DNA from: an uncultured Clostridia bacterium
Lineage (GTDB): Bacteria > Bacillota > Clostridia > TANB77 > CAG-508
DNA length: 64,000 nucleotides
Reading direction: 5' to 3'
Assembly (NCBI GenBank): GCA_947642355.1
Contig: CANRSD010000003.1
Location: 1-64,000 of the forward strand
The notes below the pieces were generated by a model, which was given only the letters and a program-made list of their open reading frames with translations, was not told where the DNA came from and made no database searches. Shown here piece by piece: positions 27,397-37,429 of this stretch. How positions within the stretch are numbered: the first letter of the stretch is position 1; every line of letters starts with the position of its first letter. Both the position numbers and the translations under genes were made by a program.

Positions 27397-30127
27397 CTTT
27401 CTCCTCCAATCTTTTTTCTAAAATTTCTATTCTTTTGTTTAATGTTTGAATATCTTTTTTTGTATTTTCATGTTCTTCTTGAAAAGCCTTGTAAAGCATT
27501 GATATCATTGAATATAAATCTACTGCATTCTTTTTTAAATTCAACAATTTTTCAGGTGTATTAAAATCTCTGCCTATAACAAGACCTATTTTTTCTTCTA
27601 AACTTCCTTTGTAATTAAATTCGCAAATATCTGCTTTTAAAACATCATCTAAATAACTTTTAGATTTTTTTATATTTTCTTTCATTGAAATTAAAGAATT
27701 ATTATTAAAAGCTTGAGATTTAATTTCAGTAGGATTTATTTGACTTTCATTTGAACCATCTGTAACTGTTATTAACTTTTTATTAGAATCTACACATACT
27801 CCTGTAAAGTTTATTCCACTATAATTTCCTACTAATAATGTATTAGTTCTTAATATTTCAGTAAATATAGAAAACATACTTATTAGTGTTTTTAATGTGT
27901 TAGTATTATTTTTTAATAACATAGTATTTTTCATATCATCTGAATTAATTTCTACACTTCCTGCTATTTTTTTTACATATGATGTAGTACCTTTGATAGT
28001 ATTAACTAACCCTATGATATCGCTCATATTAAGACTTCCATCGGCATTGTAATCGTATAGGTCAAAAATTTCATTAGGTAATGTACAATAATCTTTCATA
28101 GCAGAGCAAGCTAAAACTATGTCATCTGCTGTAAATTCATAATTTCCAGATATATCTTTATGGAAATTTTTTCTGCTTAATTCAAAACCTCCGACACTTC
28201 CAGAAATCGCTGTTATTCTACCATTTTCATCTAATTGAAAATTACCACTATTTATTAATAATCTTCCCGCCTTTAAATTAATAACATCGGCACTTGCATT
28301 AATCTGAGAAATTAAATCGTTTAAGTCAACTTTCAATTCTAATAATGCCTCTATATTTCTGGTTTCTCCTTTTGTTGTATATTCAAGATTTACTTTTTGA
28401 AGTATAGTATCTTCTGTTAACTTTATTGATGAACCCAATTCGGCTTTTGTTGCAAATACTCTATCATAGTCATTTTTAGTTATATAATACACATAATAAT
28501 CTAATCCTAGATATTCTAATGCATAAATATAAGTACTTTTATCAAATGTTGGTAAAATCGCATGACATAATTCTTCTTTTTTTGGTTCTGGCAACTCATA
28601 TAAATGCAAATCATCATCTATGGCTACTTTACGAATACAATAAAAGTTACCATCTTCATATAAAATTTCATCACAAGTTTTGCTATTTAAAATTCTTAAT
28701 GGCTCTTTTAATGGTACATCAATTTCTACCGCATTTTCACTTTTTAAGCTTCGACCTTGTATATCTATAACTAATGTAAAATGGTCTCCCAAAGGTACAA
28801 GATTATTAGATGGAGTTAAATTTTCAGATGGCGCTAAAAATGGCATTTCCCCTTGTATTGTAAATTGAATTACGTACCCCCCTCCAGCAGTTGAATTTTC
28901 TAATTTTATTTGATTAATTCCTTCTAATTCATTAGTTAAAATAGATGTTTTATTAACTCTATCACTAATTTCATTGATAGTTTGTTGATGTTCTGTTATT
29001 TTATTTTCTAATTCTGAATTCTCTTGAACTAAATCCTGAATTACGCCTTCGTTCTTTTTAGCAATTCTCTCAACTTTTAATGTTCTTTTAACTTCTTTCG
29101 TAGTGTACTTAAAATTAGATGTGACCGTTTCTGGAATATCAGCATTCGTGGTTTGTGAAATCCCAGTAGTAATTTTAGCAGAAAGGTTAAGTATTAATGT
29201 TAAATATTGATTTCCAACTCTATCGCTTTGTATTATAAAATCCCCTGGTTCTAAATATATAAAGCCTAAATCTTTACTCTCAAAACTATAAAATTCTAGC
29301 CCTTTTATCCTATTAAACATTTGCTTTTTTAAAACTACCCTATTAGAATCTAAAAGTTCATTCTCATCTATTCTAATTTCTTGCAATCCATTTAATTCTA
29401 TACTTTTTTCATCAAATTCAGAAACATCATCTCCTACATCTCCACGGCCTAAAATCAAAGAATTCAGAGGTCCAAACTTTTCATGAATTACTAAATCTTC
29501 TATATCATGAGCTGTCAAATTTTCAATAATATTTGAACTATTTAACTCTTTTAAATAAAGCTTATCATCCTTTATAAAAATAATAGTTAGTGTTGCTTCA
29601 GCAATTTTATCTAAAACATCTCTACACGTCATATTTTGATTAGTAAAAAAATCTTCATTTATAATTAAATTCCTATTAATAAAATTTTCTGAATAAATTT
29701 CTACATTACAATACAAAGCAAGTGCTTTTAAAAATTGTATCAAGGTACATGGCAAATTGATGTTAAGTGCTTTAAAATCAAAATCAACCATAAAATTTAA
29801 CATTTTATCATAACCCATAGCTGTAATTGTTTCACTTTTCTTTTTATCTTCTATATCTTTTACGAAAAATGTACCTAAATTTAAATATTCAAAATTACCA
29901 TTTACTAAAAGCCCATATTCTATTTTTAAATTTTTATTATGAACATTTCCATTTTTTATAGAAAAATTTATTGTTCTCATTACTGATTTAAAAAGAGACG
30001 CATTAAATTTATAATCTGCATCTTTTATCATAATATTTTCATTAGAATTTATATCTGTCGCCTTCAAATTCTGCATTTTTAAACCTTCTGAAATAAGATT
30101 TCTAAATTCAGTACTTCTATTAATCAT
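27389..30127 (-). CDS. Tail-associated protein (endopeptidase-tail/baseplate hub) with dockerin-like insert
   Basis: 912 residues. The first ~350 resemble the prophage tail hub (ReqiPepy6 Gp37-like/endopeptidase tail) fold. A coiled coil lies near 355-395. At about 690-730, FDLYDYNADGSLNMSDII is a dockerin/EF-hand-type calcium loop (D-x-N-x-D-G-x-x-N-x-x-D). The end has KIGLVIGRDFNTPEKL and a Leu-rich coiled coil, resembling intramolecular chaperone tails. It lies directly downstream of the tape measure and distal tail genes and probably acts at the tail tip. Confidence 0.8.
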   Translation of the reverse strand: MINRSTEFRNLISEGLKMQNLKATDINSNENIMIKDADYKFNASLFKSVMRTINFSIKNGNVHNKNLKIEYGLLVNGNFEYLNLGTFFVKDIEDKKKSETITAMGYDKMLNFMVDFDFKALNINLPCTLIQFLKALALYCNVEIYSENFINRNLIINEDFFTNQNMTCRDVLDKIAEATLTIIFIKDDKLYLKELNSSNIIENLTAHDIEDLVIHEKFGPLNSLILGRGDVGDDVSEFDEKSIELNGLQEIRIDENELLDSNRVVLKKQMFNRIKGLEFYSFESKDLGFIYLEPGDFIIQSDRVGNQYLTLILNLSAKITTGISQTTNADIPETVTSNFKYTTKEVKRTLKVERIAKKNEGVIQDLVQENSELENKITEHQQTINEISDRVNKTSILTNELEGINQIKLENSTAGGGYVIQFTIQGEMPFLAPSENLTPSNNLVPLGDHFTLVIDIQGRSLKSENAVEIDVPLKEPLRILNSKTCDEILYEDGNFYCIRKVAIDDDLHLYELPEPKKEELCHAILPTFDKSTYIYALEYLGLDYYVYYITKNDYDRVFATKAELGSSIKLTEDTILQKVNLEYTTKGETRNIEALLELKVDLNDLISQINASADVINLKAGRLLINSGNFQLDENGRITAISGSVGGFELSRKNFHKDISGNYEFTADDIVLACSAMKDYCTLPNEIFDLYDYNADGSLNMSDIIGLVNTIKGTTSYVKKIAGSVEINSDDMKNTMLLKNNTNTLKTLISMFSIFTEILRTNTLLVGNYSGINFTGVCVDSNKKLITVTDGSNESQINPTEIKSQAFNNNSLISMKENIKKSKSYLDDVLKADICEFNYKGSLEEKIGLVIGRDFNTPEKLLNLKKNAVDLYSMISMLYKAFQEEHENTKKDIQTLNKRIEILEKRLEEKDA

Positions 30128-30546
30128 GATAATTTAGGCCTCCTATCTACCGCAGTTAAGGTAACTGAAAATTCGTCTACTGATAAATCATAATTTTGTT
30201 TAGCTCTAATTGCAGCTCCATTATAAAAAGCTTCAGTATGAAAATCACCTACTTTTAAAGAATGAATTTCTCCAGAAGTATCTATCCAACTCAAATCTTC
30301 CTCAATCCTATATTTAACATTATTAAGAAATGGATGCTCTAATAAAGATTTAATAAAAGCATAAGTATCTTTGTCACAAGGTCCAAAAGAAATTTCAAGA
30401 GTTGTAAAATAGCCAACAAAAGTACCAGAAAAATGCCCATCTAAGGCATTTCTCCCTGTACCATCTCCGAAAGTTGGCTCAGCTCCTGGAGTAACATTAA
30501 TTATATTAGGTACTCTTATATTATTTACATATATTTCATTAATCAC
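30124..30546 (-). CDS. Distal tail-like protein
   Basis: 140 residues, beta-rich, ending TLTAVDRRPKLS. PTFGDGTGRNALDGHFSG and YDLSVDEFSVTLT are typical of tail proteins that pair with the hub. It overlaps the next gene by 4 bp. The position between tape measure and hub supports a Dit-type role. Confidence 0.65.
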   Translation of the reverse strand: MINEIYVNNIRVPNIINVTPGAEPTFGDGTGRNALDGHFSGTFVGYFTTLEISFGPCDKDTYAFIKSLLEHPFLNNVKYRIEEDLSWIDTSGEIHSLKVGDFHTEAFYNGAAIRAKQNYDLSVDEFSVTLTAVDRRPKLS

Positions 30547-30548
30547 TT

Positions 30549-33277
30549 TTACACCCCATTTCTACAAAAATCATTTTTGTTATTTATTTTCTGTAATTTG
30601 TATGAAAGCTCATCGCCATCTAAATTTATTTGAACTGAAAGACCTAACCTTCTTAATAAATCAATTATTACTTTTAACAGCCCTATAATTTCTTGATTAG
30701 CCCCTAATCCTTTTCTAGCTAATACTCTTTCAAATGCCTCTTCCATCTTATCTTCAGGAGTTACAATCTCTGATTGTCTTTTATTATCCCCAACTATTGC
30801 AAGTGTTGGTTGATTTGCTTTAAAATAACCTCCACCTGCTAAATGTGGAATTTGAGGTACTGATATTGTGTTAATTACATTTTTAAAAGGTTGCTTATTT
30901 ATAACTGGTATTGTTACATTTTTTATTTTAGTAAGAGCTTTATTTATAGCATTAAATGGGATTGAAACAACTTTATTAATACCATCGATCAATCCATTTA
31001 CAATAATTTTGAATGTCGATAAAATTCCTTCTTTTATTCCGACAAAAATCTGTCCACCTTTAGAAAATACATTCTTTACAGCTGTCCAAGCATTTGAAAA
31101 TGTGTTCTTAAAGAAATTAGTAACTGTAGAAAAAATACTCTTTATTCCGATTCCATGCTGATTGTGCACCAATTTTTAAACCGATTCCACATACCAGCAA
31201 AAAAATTTTCAATAGGTTGTATTATTGTGTTATTAAACCATTCACAAGCAGATGACCAAGCATTTTTTATAAATTCCCATGCTTTTGCTCCAGCTTCTTT
31301 AACAATATCCCAATTTTTTACTAACAGTACTATTCCAGCTATTAACGCTCCAATAGCAACAACTACTAAAGTGATTGGACTTGTTAATACTGTTAGAGCT
31401 GCATTAAATAACCAAGTTGCCGCTGTTGCCGCTGCTGTTGCAACATTATAAGCAATTGTTGCCGCTGTTTCTGCAACTTTAGCTGCTGTATTTATAGCCC
31501 ATTGTGCCGCTTGTTTTATCAAAGCTGCTGTTCCAGAAGCAACGCTTACAACAAAATCTTTAGCATACATTAAGGTTAATGCAATTGTCTCTACTTTATC
31601 AGTAATTTTAGCTGCTATATTTTTTATGGTAGCTCCTGTTAATGCACTAATAGCTGCTACAACACCTCCACTTGTTTGAATAAATGTCATTAATTGTGCT
31701 ACTTTCCAAAGCCCAAAAAAAGTAATAAATGTAGCTACCATTGAATCTACAATTGGTTGATTTTGAGACATCCAATCCCCAATTGTCTTAAGCGTATTTC
31801 CTACACCCGTAAGAATATCAACAATTACTCCACCAGTCCAAGATAAAACAGGTTTTAGCAAATTTTCCCAAATTGGTTCAAAAATATTTCCAAAAGCTAT
31901 TAATACTGGATTTACTATATTTAGAGCTCCTGCAAGTAATTTTAAAAATGCTGGAAGCAAATCTTCAATAGACCATTTAGCTAAAGGAACTAAAATATTA
32001 AAATACCCCCACTCTAAACCAGCAAATACTGTTTTAGTTATTGGTTTTATAACGCCAATTAAACTTTTAAAAGAATTAATTAGATTGTTAAAACTAATTT
32101 CTTTAAGTGGCTCAAGATATTTCATTATTGATTTGTTAAAGGCTTCAAATTGAGTTTCTGATGTTGTTAAACTACCTGTTATATCTCCAAAATCAATACC
32201 GCCTGCATTAGAAATGCCCGTACCACCAGATGAACCTGTTTCATTATCTTCTTTGTCTGATTTTAAAATATTGGCTGTATCAAAATTCATTAAAGATTTA
32301 GCATCTTTTGCTGCTTTTTTAGCATTTTTTCCTATGCCACCTAAAGCATTAGATGCATTATTAGCATTATCTGTAACTGTAGATAAATCAGATGCAATCT
32401 TTCGAGTATTAGAATTTTCTGATTTCTTACCTGTTATAAATTCTGTAAATGACTTAAATGCATTCGCTAATACCTGTAGTTTTGACAGTACCAAATTTAT
32501 CATTTTAACTATAGGAGTAAATAAATTAATAAATCCTTGTCCCAAAGTCGCCTTAAACTCGTTAAATCTCAAACTTAAAACTCTGGTTTGATTAGCCCAA
32601 CTATCTTGAGTTCTTGCAAAATCTCCACTTGCTAAAGAAAGTTGGTCTATTACAAATTTATATCTTAATGAAACTTTTTCTTGTTCTGTCATGCTACTAG
32701 TTGTTTTGCCAAAGCCATTAGCCAATGCATATTGATCCAAAGCAGTTTGTGTCATTACAACACCTAAATCTTTAAGTGTTTCAGTTTCTCCCGTAAATAC
32801 AGACTTTAATTTTGTATATGCTTCATCACTAGATAAATTGTAAAAAGAAGCAACATCTCCTGCTAATCCAGTCAATGTTTTGCTCATTTCAAAGGCATCT
32901 TTTTCAGCAAATCCAAAAGCTTTTGACATCGCTCCAAAAGTACCCATATATTTTTTAGTTACAGTTTGTCCTAATCCAAATTGAGTTATTGCATTTTGGG
33001 CAAACTTATTAACACTTTCATTCATAGTTGCAAATGAAACATCAACAACATTCTGAACTTCCTCTAAATCAGAACCCATATTAATACAGCTTTTTCCAAA
33101 ATCAAAAATCTTTTTCACTGAAAATGCTGTTATTGCAATCTTTCCAATTTTTGATAAAGATGAAGATATTGAATTACTTGCATTGTTTGCAATACTATTT
33201 ACACTTTTTAATTGTTTATTAAATTTATTGCTGCTTAATAAAAGCTCTAAATTAATAGAGCCTACTGTATTTGACAA
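30549..33277 (-). CDS. Tail tape measure protein, needs two +1 shifts at CGG
   Basis: About 908 residues once joined. The zero frame from ATG 33277 has the tape-measure N-terminus (SVKKIFDFGKSCINMGSDLEE style, then GQTVTKKYMGTFGAMSKAFGF), Ala-rich membrane segments around 560-660, and reaches TGG AAT CGG (31183-31181). Skipping C gives MWNGLKIGAQSAWN and then a second in-frame AAT CGG (31149-31147), which gives WNGIKSIFSTVTNFF and runs to 30549. The repeated WNG(L/I)K pattern is normal in tape measures, and the C-terminal HLAGGGYFKAN...IVTPEDK is a standard ending. Without both shifts the last ~200 residues are lost. Confidence 0.9.
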
Positions 33278-33321
33278 GCCTACCCACCTACTTTCTATAT
33301 TTAAAAAGCAGGTTTGGCTAA

Positions 33322-33471
33322 CTACTCACTATTTTTAGTCGTGTTGCTCACTCTGTCTTTTTTTAATTTTACAATTATTGTTTTTTTACATCTCGGACAC
33401 TTGATTTCAACAAAACAATATTCTGCTTTTAATAATAATTGATTACAATTTTTGCATCTAACTTCTTCCAT
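33322..33471 (-). CDS. Com-like zinc finger protein
   Basis: 49 residues, ATG 33471 after GGAGAG. MEEVRCKNCNQLL...EIKCPRCKK has two CxxC pairs, the plan of Mu Com-type small zinc-binding translational regulators found in many prophages. It starts inside the end of the tail chaperone gene and precedes the tape measure gene, so it may regulate one of these. Too short for common gene callers. Confidence 0.75.
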   Translation of the reverse strand: MEEVRCKNCNQLLLKAEYCFVEIKCPRCKKTIIVKLKKDRVSNTTKNSE

Positions 33472-33847
33472 TTTGCTCTCCTCCCGCTAAAGATGTTAAA
33501 GATTTTTTCATTTGCTCTAAAAATTGCTTCATATCTTCTTCATTTACTTGCTTTGCTTGGGAATTCCTCCATTTTCTTCGAATTTCTTTTTGTTCTGGTG
33601 TCATTCTTGAAATTATTTCTTTATCAGTCTCAGCTCTAATTTGAACTATATTACCTAATGGGGTGTTGTGCATAAGTCCTGAAATATATGAACTTAATTC
33701 TCCCCATTTCATTCCTTTTATTATATTTCTAATCCTAAAAGGGTATTGTGTAGCTAAAGAGCTTTCTATCAAGTCCCAATCATCTAATAAATCATAGTAA
33801 TCCTCACTATTTGACTTGTTCTTGAAATCGTTTCTCCATTTCCTCAT
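33458..33847 (-). CDS. Gp15-type tail assembly protein (possible +1 fusion with upstream gene)
   Basis: 129 residues. YYDLLDDWDLIESSLATQYPFRI, WGELSSYISGL, TPLGNIVQIRAETDK and TPEQKEIRRKWR are the Gp15-family pattern. The frame overlaps the preceding gene by 41 bp and lies at +1 relative to it. There is no good ribosome site before ATG 33847. Tail chaperones are commonly made as a frameshift fusion, and a TTT C heptad (33827-33824) in the overlap would allow +1 slippage. Confidence 0.75.
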   Translation of the reverse strand: MRKWRNDFKNKSNSEDYYDLLDDWDLIESSLATQYPFRIRNIIKGMKWGELSSYISGLMHNTPLGNIVQIRAETDKEIISRMTPEQKEIRRKWRNSQAKQVNEEDMKQFLEQMKKSLTSLAGGEQNGRS

Positions 33848-34124
33848 AACTTATCTCATTCGCTTGAGCCATTATTGCTATAATAATTGTGCTAAGTTTA
33901 CTTAAAGTTAAATTTTTATTTCTTATAACCTTAAGTGCTTTTTCTCCTAAAAACAATTTAATAATTTCAAAATAATCTTCTATAGATTGACCATTTTTAA
34001 ATTTTTCTTGAGCTACTAGCATTGTTTCAGCTCCACAGTCAACTTTAAACTCATGCTTTTCATCTATCTTTATTAATGACTCTTCGTCAACATTCAACTT
34101 TGAACTAATATCAATAACTGCCAT
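33807..34124 (-). CDS. Tail assembly chaperone (first component)
   Basis: 105 residues, ATG 34124 after GAGAGGT. It begins MAVIDISSKLNVDEESLIKID and ends EEMEKRFQEQVK. The size and place between major tail protein and tape measure are those of gpG-type chaperones, which coat the tape measure during tail assembly. Confidence 0.75.
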   Translation of the reverse strand: MAVIDISSKLNVDEESLIKIDEKHEFKVDCGAETMLVAQEKFKNGQSIEDYFEIIKLFLGEKALKVIRNKNLTLSKLSTIIIAIMAQANEISYEEMEKRFQEQVK

Positions 34125-34183
34125 TTTATTACCTCTCTTTCAATTTTTATAACATATAAGAGGACAAAAGTCCCCTTATACAA

Positions 34184-34618
34184 CTAAACCACAGATGCTG
34201 GCACAATTTCTGGTTTTCCATCACTTTGTGCTTCAAACTCTAAAGGTCCAACGTTTACTGTTTCTCCAGCACCAATATTTGTAACACTATATACACAAGG
34301 CATAATAAACTTTAATCCTTCTGGAAAAGTCCATTGTATAACCCCGTTAGCAGCGGTTCCGTTTAAAAAAGCTTTGCCAGCTACATAATCATTTCCTGTA
34401 TCTCCCACATTTCTTTTTCCTGATACTGTAATAGTAACAGATTTTCCTGTCATTAAACGCCTTGTCCAACCTTCATGGTCAAAAGGTTTCCATTCTTGTA
34501 TTTCATTATCGATAGCTACTGAAAAATTTTCCATATCGGCTATATTATTTAAAGATTCTTTATTATCCCCAACTTGAAATTGATTTTCATAGCATGGATA
34601 TACTCCTGTTTTTGCCAT
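34184..34618 (-). CDS. Major tail protein
   Basis: 144 residues, beta-rich: KTGVYPCYENQFQVGD, WTRRLMTGKSVTITVSGKRN, FEAQSDGKPEIVP. ATG 34618 follows AAGGAGATAT. It is the first gene after the head-tail joining set and is followed by the chaperones, as expected for the tail tube protein. Confidence 0.75.
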   Translation of the reverse strand: MAKTGVYPCYENQFQVGDNKESLNNIADMENFSVAIDNEIQEWKPFDHEGWTRRLMTGKSVTITVSGKRNVGDTGNDYVAGKAFLNGTAANGVIQWTFPEGLKFIMPCVYSVTNIGAGETVNVGPLEFEAQSDGKPEIVPASVV

Positions 34619-34620
34619 TT

Positions 34621-35031
34621 TTATATCTCCTTTCTTTTATAATAAATTTCCAATTCTATTACTCTTTCATAAATTCTTGAACTATCTGTTCCTACATCAA
34701 CGGGCTCAGGTACAAGAAAAATAATAAATAGAATTTTATGTCCTGAAATTTCTATATCTTTTGTATTCTGTAAAATTTGAAATAGCTTTTGTGCAGCTAT
34801 TTCAGTATCATTAGCATTGTTGTTCCAATGAACCAAAATGCTAACTTTTTTATTTTCATAACTTTTATTATCAATACCCCCTAGTGGTATTAACAAAGGA
34901 GTGCTTTCATTTAATGAATACACTCCTATGCTTTTTTCTTTTTTGTCTTCAAGTTTTCCTATATAAAAATGCTCTACTTCTTCAACATTTAATGATTTAA
35001 TCCAATCTCGAATATTTGCTAAAGTTAGCAT
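34621..35031 (-). CDS. Tail terminator/minor capsid-like protein
   Basis: 136 residues. LTLANIRDWIKSLNVEEVEHFYIGKLEDKK, IPLGGIDNKSYENKKVSILVHW and RIYERVIELEIYYKR resemble small tail-terminator proteins of Firmicutes siphophages. It is adjacent to the tail tube gene. Confidence 0.65.
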   Translation of the reverse strand: MLTLANIRDWIKSLNVEEVEHFYIGKLEDKKEKSIGVYSLNESTPLLIPLGGIDNKSYENKKVSILVHWNNNANDTEIAAQKLFQILQNTKDIEISGHKILFIIFLVPEPVDVGTDSSRIYERVIELEIYYKRKEI

Positions 35032-35415
35032 CTACAATCTAGCCTCCTTTTTATATATCTTTGCAAAAACTTCACTACAGTACTTCTTTTTTATTCCTGA
35101 TATATAATCCTCATACCATTTGCCCTTAGCATTTTTATGCTCAGAACGATTAAAATTATATTCTGGATGAAAATATAAACGTCTCGCATAAGGCCCCTCT
35201 GTATTAATATCAGATTTTCCTTTTTTAGCTTCTGAATAATCAGGATTTGTTTTTTCTCCTGATAGGTATCCTTCTTTAAAAGGCATTACTTGATCTGATT
35301 TTACTTCTGTGTGTAGTGCTTCAGTTGTTTGTTCTAATGCTCTTATAGAGGCTTTAGATAAATTATTTATTTTTGGCATATTAATATTAATTTTTGAATT
35401 AACAAATTTACTCAT
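35032..35415 (-). CDS. Minor capsid protein (head-tail joining)
   Basis: 127 residues. RALEQTTEALHTEVKSDQVMPF...GYLSGEK and PYARRLYFHPEYNF are typical of the phage minor capsid family found between connector and tail terminator genes. It abuts its neighbours on both sides. Confidence 0.7.
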   Translation of the reverse strand: MSKFVNSKININMPKINNLSKASIRALEQTTEALHTEVKSDQVMPFKEGYLSGEKTNPDYSEAKKGKSDINTEGPYARRLYFHPEYNFNRSEHKNAKGKWYEDYISGIKKKYCSEVFAKIYKKEARL

Positions 35416-35753
35416 TACTCTAAATCCAATCTCGTATAATTAACAGTATTATCAGGATTTCTACATTTTGCACCCTTATAAATATTTCGTTTTTCTCCAA
35501 AAACTTCTATAAAACCTGCTGAAATAACTACTATATCTGGTGCTATGTCTCCACAAAATAATGCTGTCCCTGTTAACAGTACTATTTGCTTCTTATCATT
35601 TAAAACTTGCTTAGCACTATCCTGCCAATTACATTTTAAATTTTTATCAAATATTATTTCGGGCTCTCCATCTTCGGATATATTTTCACTATATAAAACA
35701 ACTCTTATATCTGTCTTACATTTATCTTGTTTTACTAATTTAGGATAATTCAC
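35415..35753 (-). CDS. Head closure/minor capsid protein
   Basis: 112 residues. DKNLKCNWQDSAKQVLNDKKQIV...GTALFCGDIAPD matches the plan of small stopper-type proteins that follow the adaptor in Firmicutes phages. Overlaps the next gene by one base. Confidence 0.65.
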   Translation of the reverse strand: MNYPKLVKQDKCKTDIRVVLYSENISEDGEPEIIFDKNLKCNWQDSAKQVLNDKKQIVLLTGTALFCGDIAPDIVVISAGFIEVFGEKRNIYKGAKCRNPDNTVNYTRLDLE

Positions 35754-35754
35754 A

Positions 35755-36135
35755 TCAACACCTCAAATTTCTACAAGTTAAACCTGTCTGCTCTAAATAA
35801 CTATATAAATTTGTCGGGATTATAACTTTATTTACAACAGTAATATTCATACTTTTATTAAAACTCATAGATACCCCATTTATAGAATAACTATTTAAAA
35901 CATTTTCTAATAAATCAGCATTAGAAAATTTAAAATCAGCAAACTGACATATTACTTCTTTTATAATATTTTGCTGAAATTCTGTAAGACTTTCAAAACC
36001 TTTTTCAACAATTCTATTAAAAGTTAAAGTATCTATATCTTTAGAAGCTGATTTTAAATTTTTTTCTACTTCATTTCCAGTTAAGATAGTACCCTTATAT
36101 ACACTAAGATAAAAATCATTATCTACATAATACAT
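35755..36135 (-). CDS. Head-tail adaptor protein
   Basis: 126 residues, helical N-terminus (GNEVEKNLKSASKDIDTLTFNRIVEKG) and a conserved GVSMSFNKS stretch. The position directly after capsid genes and the length fit gp6/gp15-type connectors. Confidence 0.65.
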   Translation of the reverse strand: MYYVDNDFYLSVYKGTILTGNEVEKNLKSASKDIDTLTFNRIVEKGFESLTEFQQNIIKEVICQFADFKFSNADLLENVLNSYSINGVSMSFNKSMNITVVNKVIIPTNLYSYLEQTGLTCRNLRC

Positions 36136-36156
36136 ATTTGTATCTGCCTTTCTTGA

Positions 36157-36516
36157 CTATTTTGTAGCTTTTTTAAGGTCATCTATTAATTTTTTATTAA
36201 CTTTTGTTAATTCTTCTACTTGAGCAGTTAATTCAGCTTTTTCACCTGTTAATTTAGATACCTCATTTGTTAATGCTTCATTAGCTTTTGTTAATTCTTC
36301 TACTTGAGCAGTTAATTTCGAATTATCATTTTTAGATGCATCTTCTTTTAATTTATTAACAATTTTTATATGCTCATTATAAGTAATCGTTTTTTTAGGA
36401 GAATATTCAATCAATTCTCCATTATCTTCATAAATATCAAATCCTTCTTTTAAATAAGCTTGTTTTTGAATTTCATTTATGTTATATACTTTATTTTCCT
36501 TTTTTGCTTTCATCAT
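36157..36516 (-). CDS. Coiled-coil phage protein
   Basis: 119 residues. The C-terminal half is a coiled coil with a repeated LTAQVEELTK unit (two near-perfect copies, also visible in the DNA around 36,212 and 36,290). It lies just after the major capsid gene, a place used for head decoration or minor structural proteins. ATG 36516 follows AAGGAGGT. Confidence 0.65.
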   Translation of the reverse strand: MMKAKKENKVYNINEIQKQAYLKEGFDIYEDNGELIEYSPKKTITYNEHIKIVNKLKEDASKNDNSKLTAQVEELTKANEALTNEVSKLTGEKAELTAQVEELTKVNKKLIDDLKKATK

Positions 36517-36524
36517 ATACCTCC

Positions 36525-37415
36525 TTATTCTTGTGCATGAATTATACAGCCCTTTGACATCAATTCGTCTAATGCAAATGTTCCGTTATATCTTCTATTT
36601 TGATATAAATATTTATCTGCACATCTTGAATCATGCCCAGGAGTAAATGTATTAATATATGAATATTTAACCCTTGATACTTGTGCTTCAGGGTCTATCA
36701 AAATATAATCAATCTGTTTACCTGTCGCATCAACTGCATATCCAGCTGTAAAGTTATAAACAGTTTTAAATCTTTCAAGTGGAACTGTAATAATTTTTCC
36801 TATGTCATCTATTGAATGAATTCTTCTGTCTATTCCATTACCTTTTGATATATCAATGTATCTTTGAACTCCTTCAGCATTTTTTAACAAAGTCTTATAG
36901 TCTGTTGTACAATATAAAATACATCTTGATAATGGAACTCCAGCATTTTCCATAGAACTTGCATTAGCATCAAAATCTGATAAAACATTGGCTGCTGTTA
37001 ATGCATCAGTTTTTATTGTTGCGTTAGCTCTTGTTGCTTCAGAATACAATTTTGAAAAAGTATAACAATCCAGCTCTGGAATAGCTTGAGTTTTTTCAAA
37101 TCTAGCATGAATATTGGCAATTGAAACAACTTTATTTGTTTCCTCAACGTCCATAGGGTCTATTCCAAACTCTATATCCCTGTCATGGTCTAATGTTTTA
37201 TCTTCATAATCATTTGAATAAGCTCCTGTATTAAATGTGATAGAGTTTCTATCGTGGTCTTTATACCCTCCTACAGTTAATTTTGGTAATCTTATCGTTT
37301 TACCATTAATAATGTTAATTCCTTTGTTTGAATTAAATAGGTCTATTGACTTTAATTCGTGACCATATAAATCTAAAATTTTAGGCCAAAAAATATCTGC
37401 ATATTTTAATTCCAT
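36525..37415 (-). CDS. Major capsid protein
   Basis: 296 residues. It begins MELKYADIFWPKILDLYGH, with LPKLTVGGYKDHDR, FDANASSMENAGVPLSRCILYCT and a C-terminal YINTFTPGHDSRCADKYLYQNRRYNGTF. The size, its place right after the scaffold gene and the strong GGAGG site identify the major capsid protein of an HK97-fold phage. Confidence 0.88.
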   Translation of the reverse strand: MELKYADIFWPKILDLYGHELKSIDLFNSNKGINIINGKTIRLPKLTVGGYKDHDRNSITFNTGAYSNDYEDKTLDHDRDIEFGIDPMDVEETNKVVSIANIHARFEKTQAIPELDCYTFSKLYSEATRANATIKTDALTAANVLSDFDANASSMENAGVPLSRCILYCTTDYKTLLKNAEGVQRYIDISKGNGIDRRIHSIDDIGKIITVPLERFKTVYNFTAGYAVDATGKQIDYILIDPEAQVSRVKYSYINTFTPGHDSRCADKYLYQNRRYNGTFALDELMSKGCIIHAQE

Positions 37416-37429
37416 TTTATAAATTCCTC

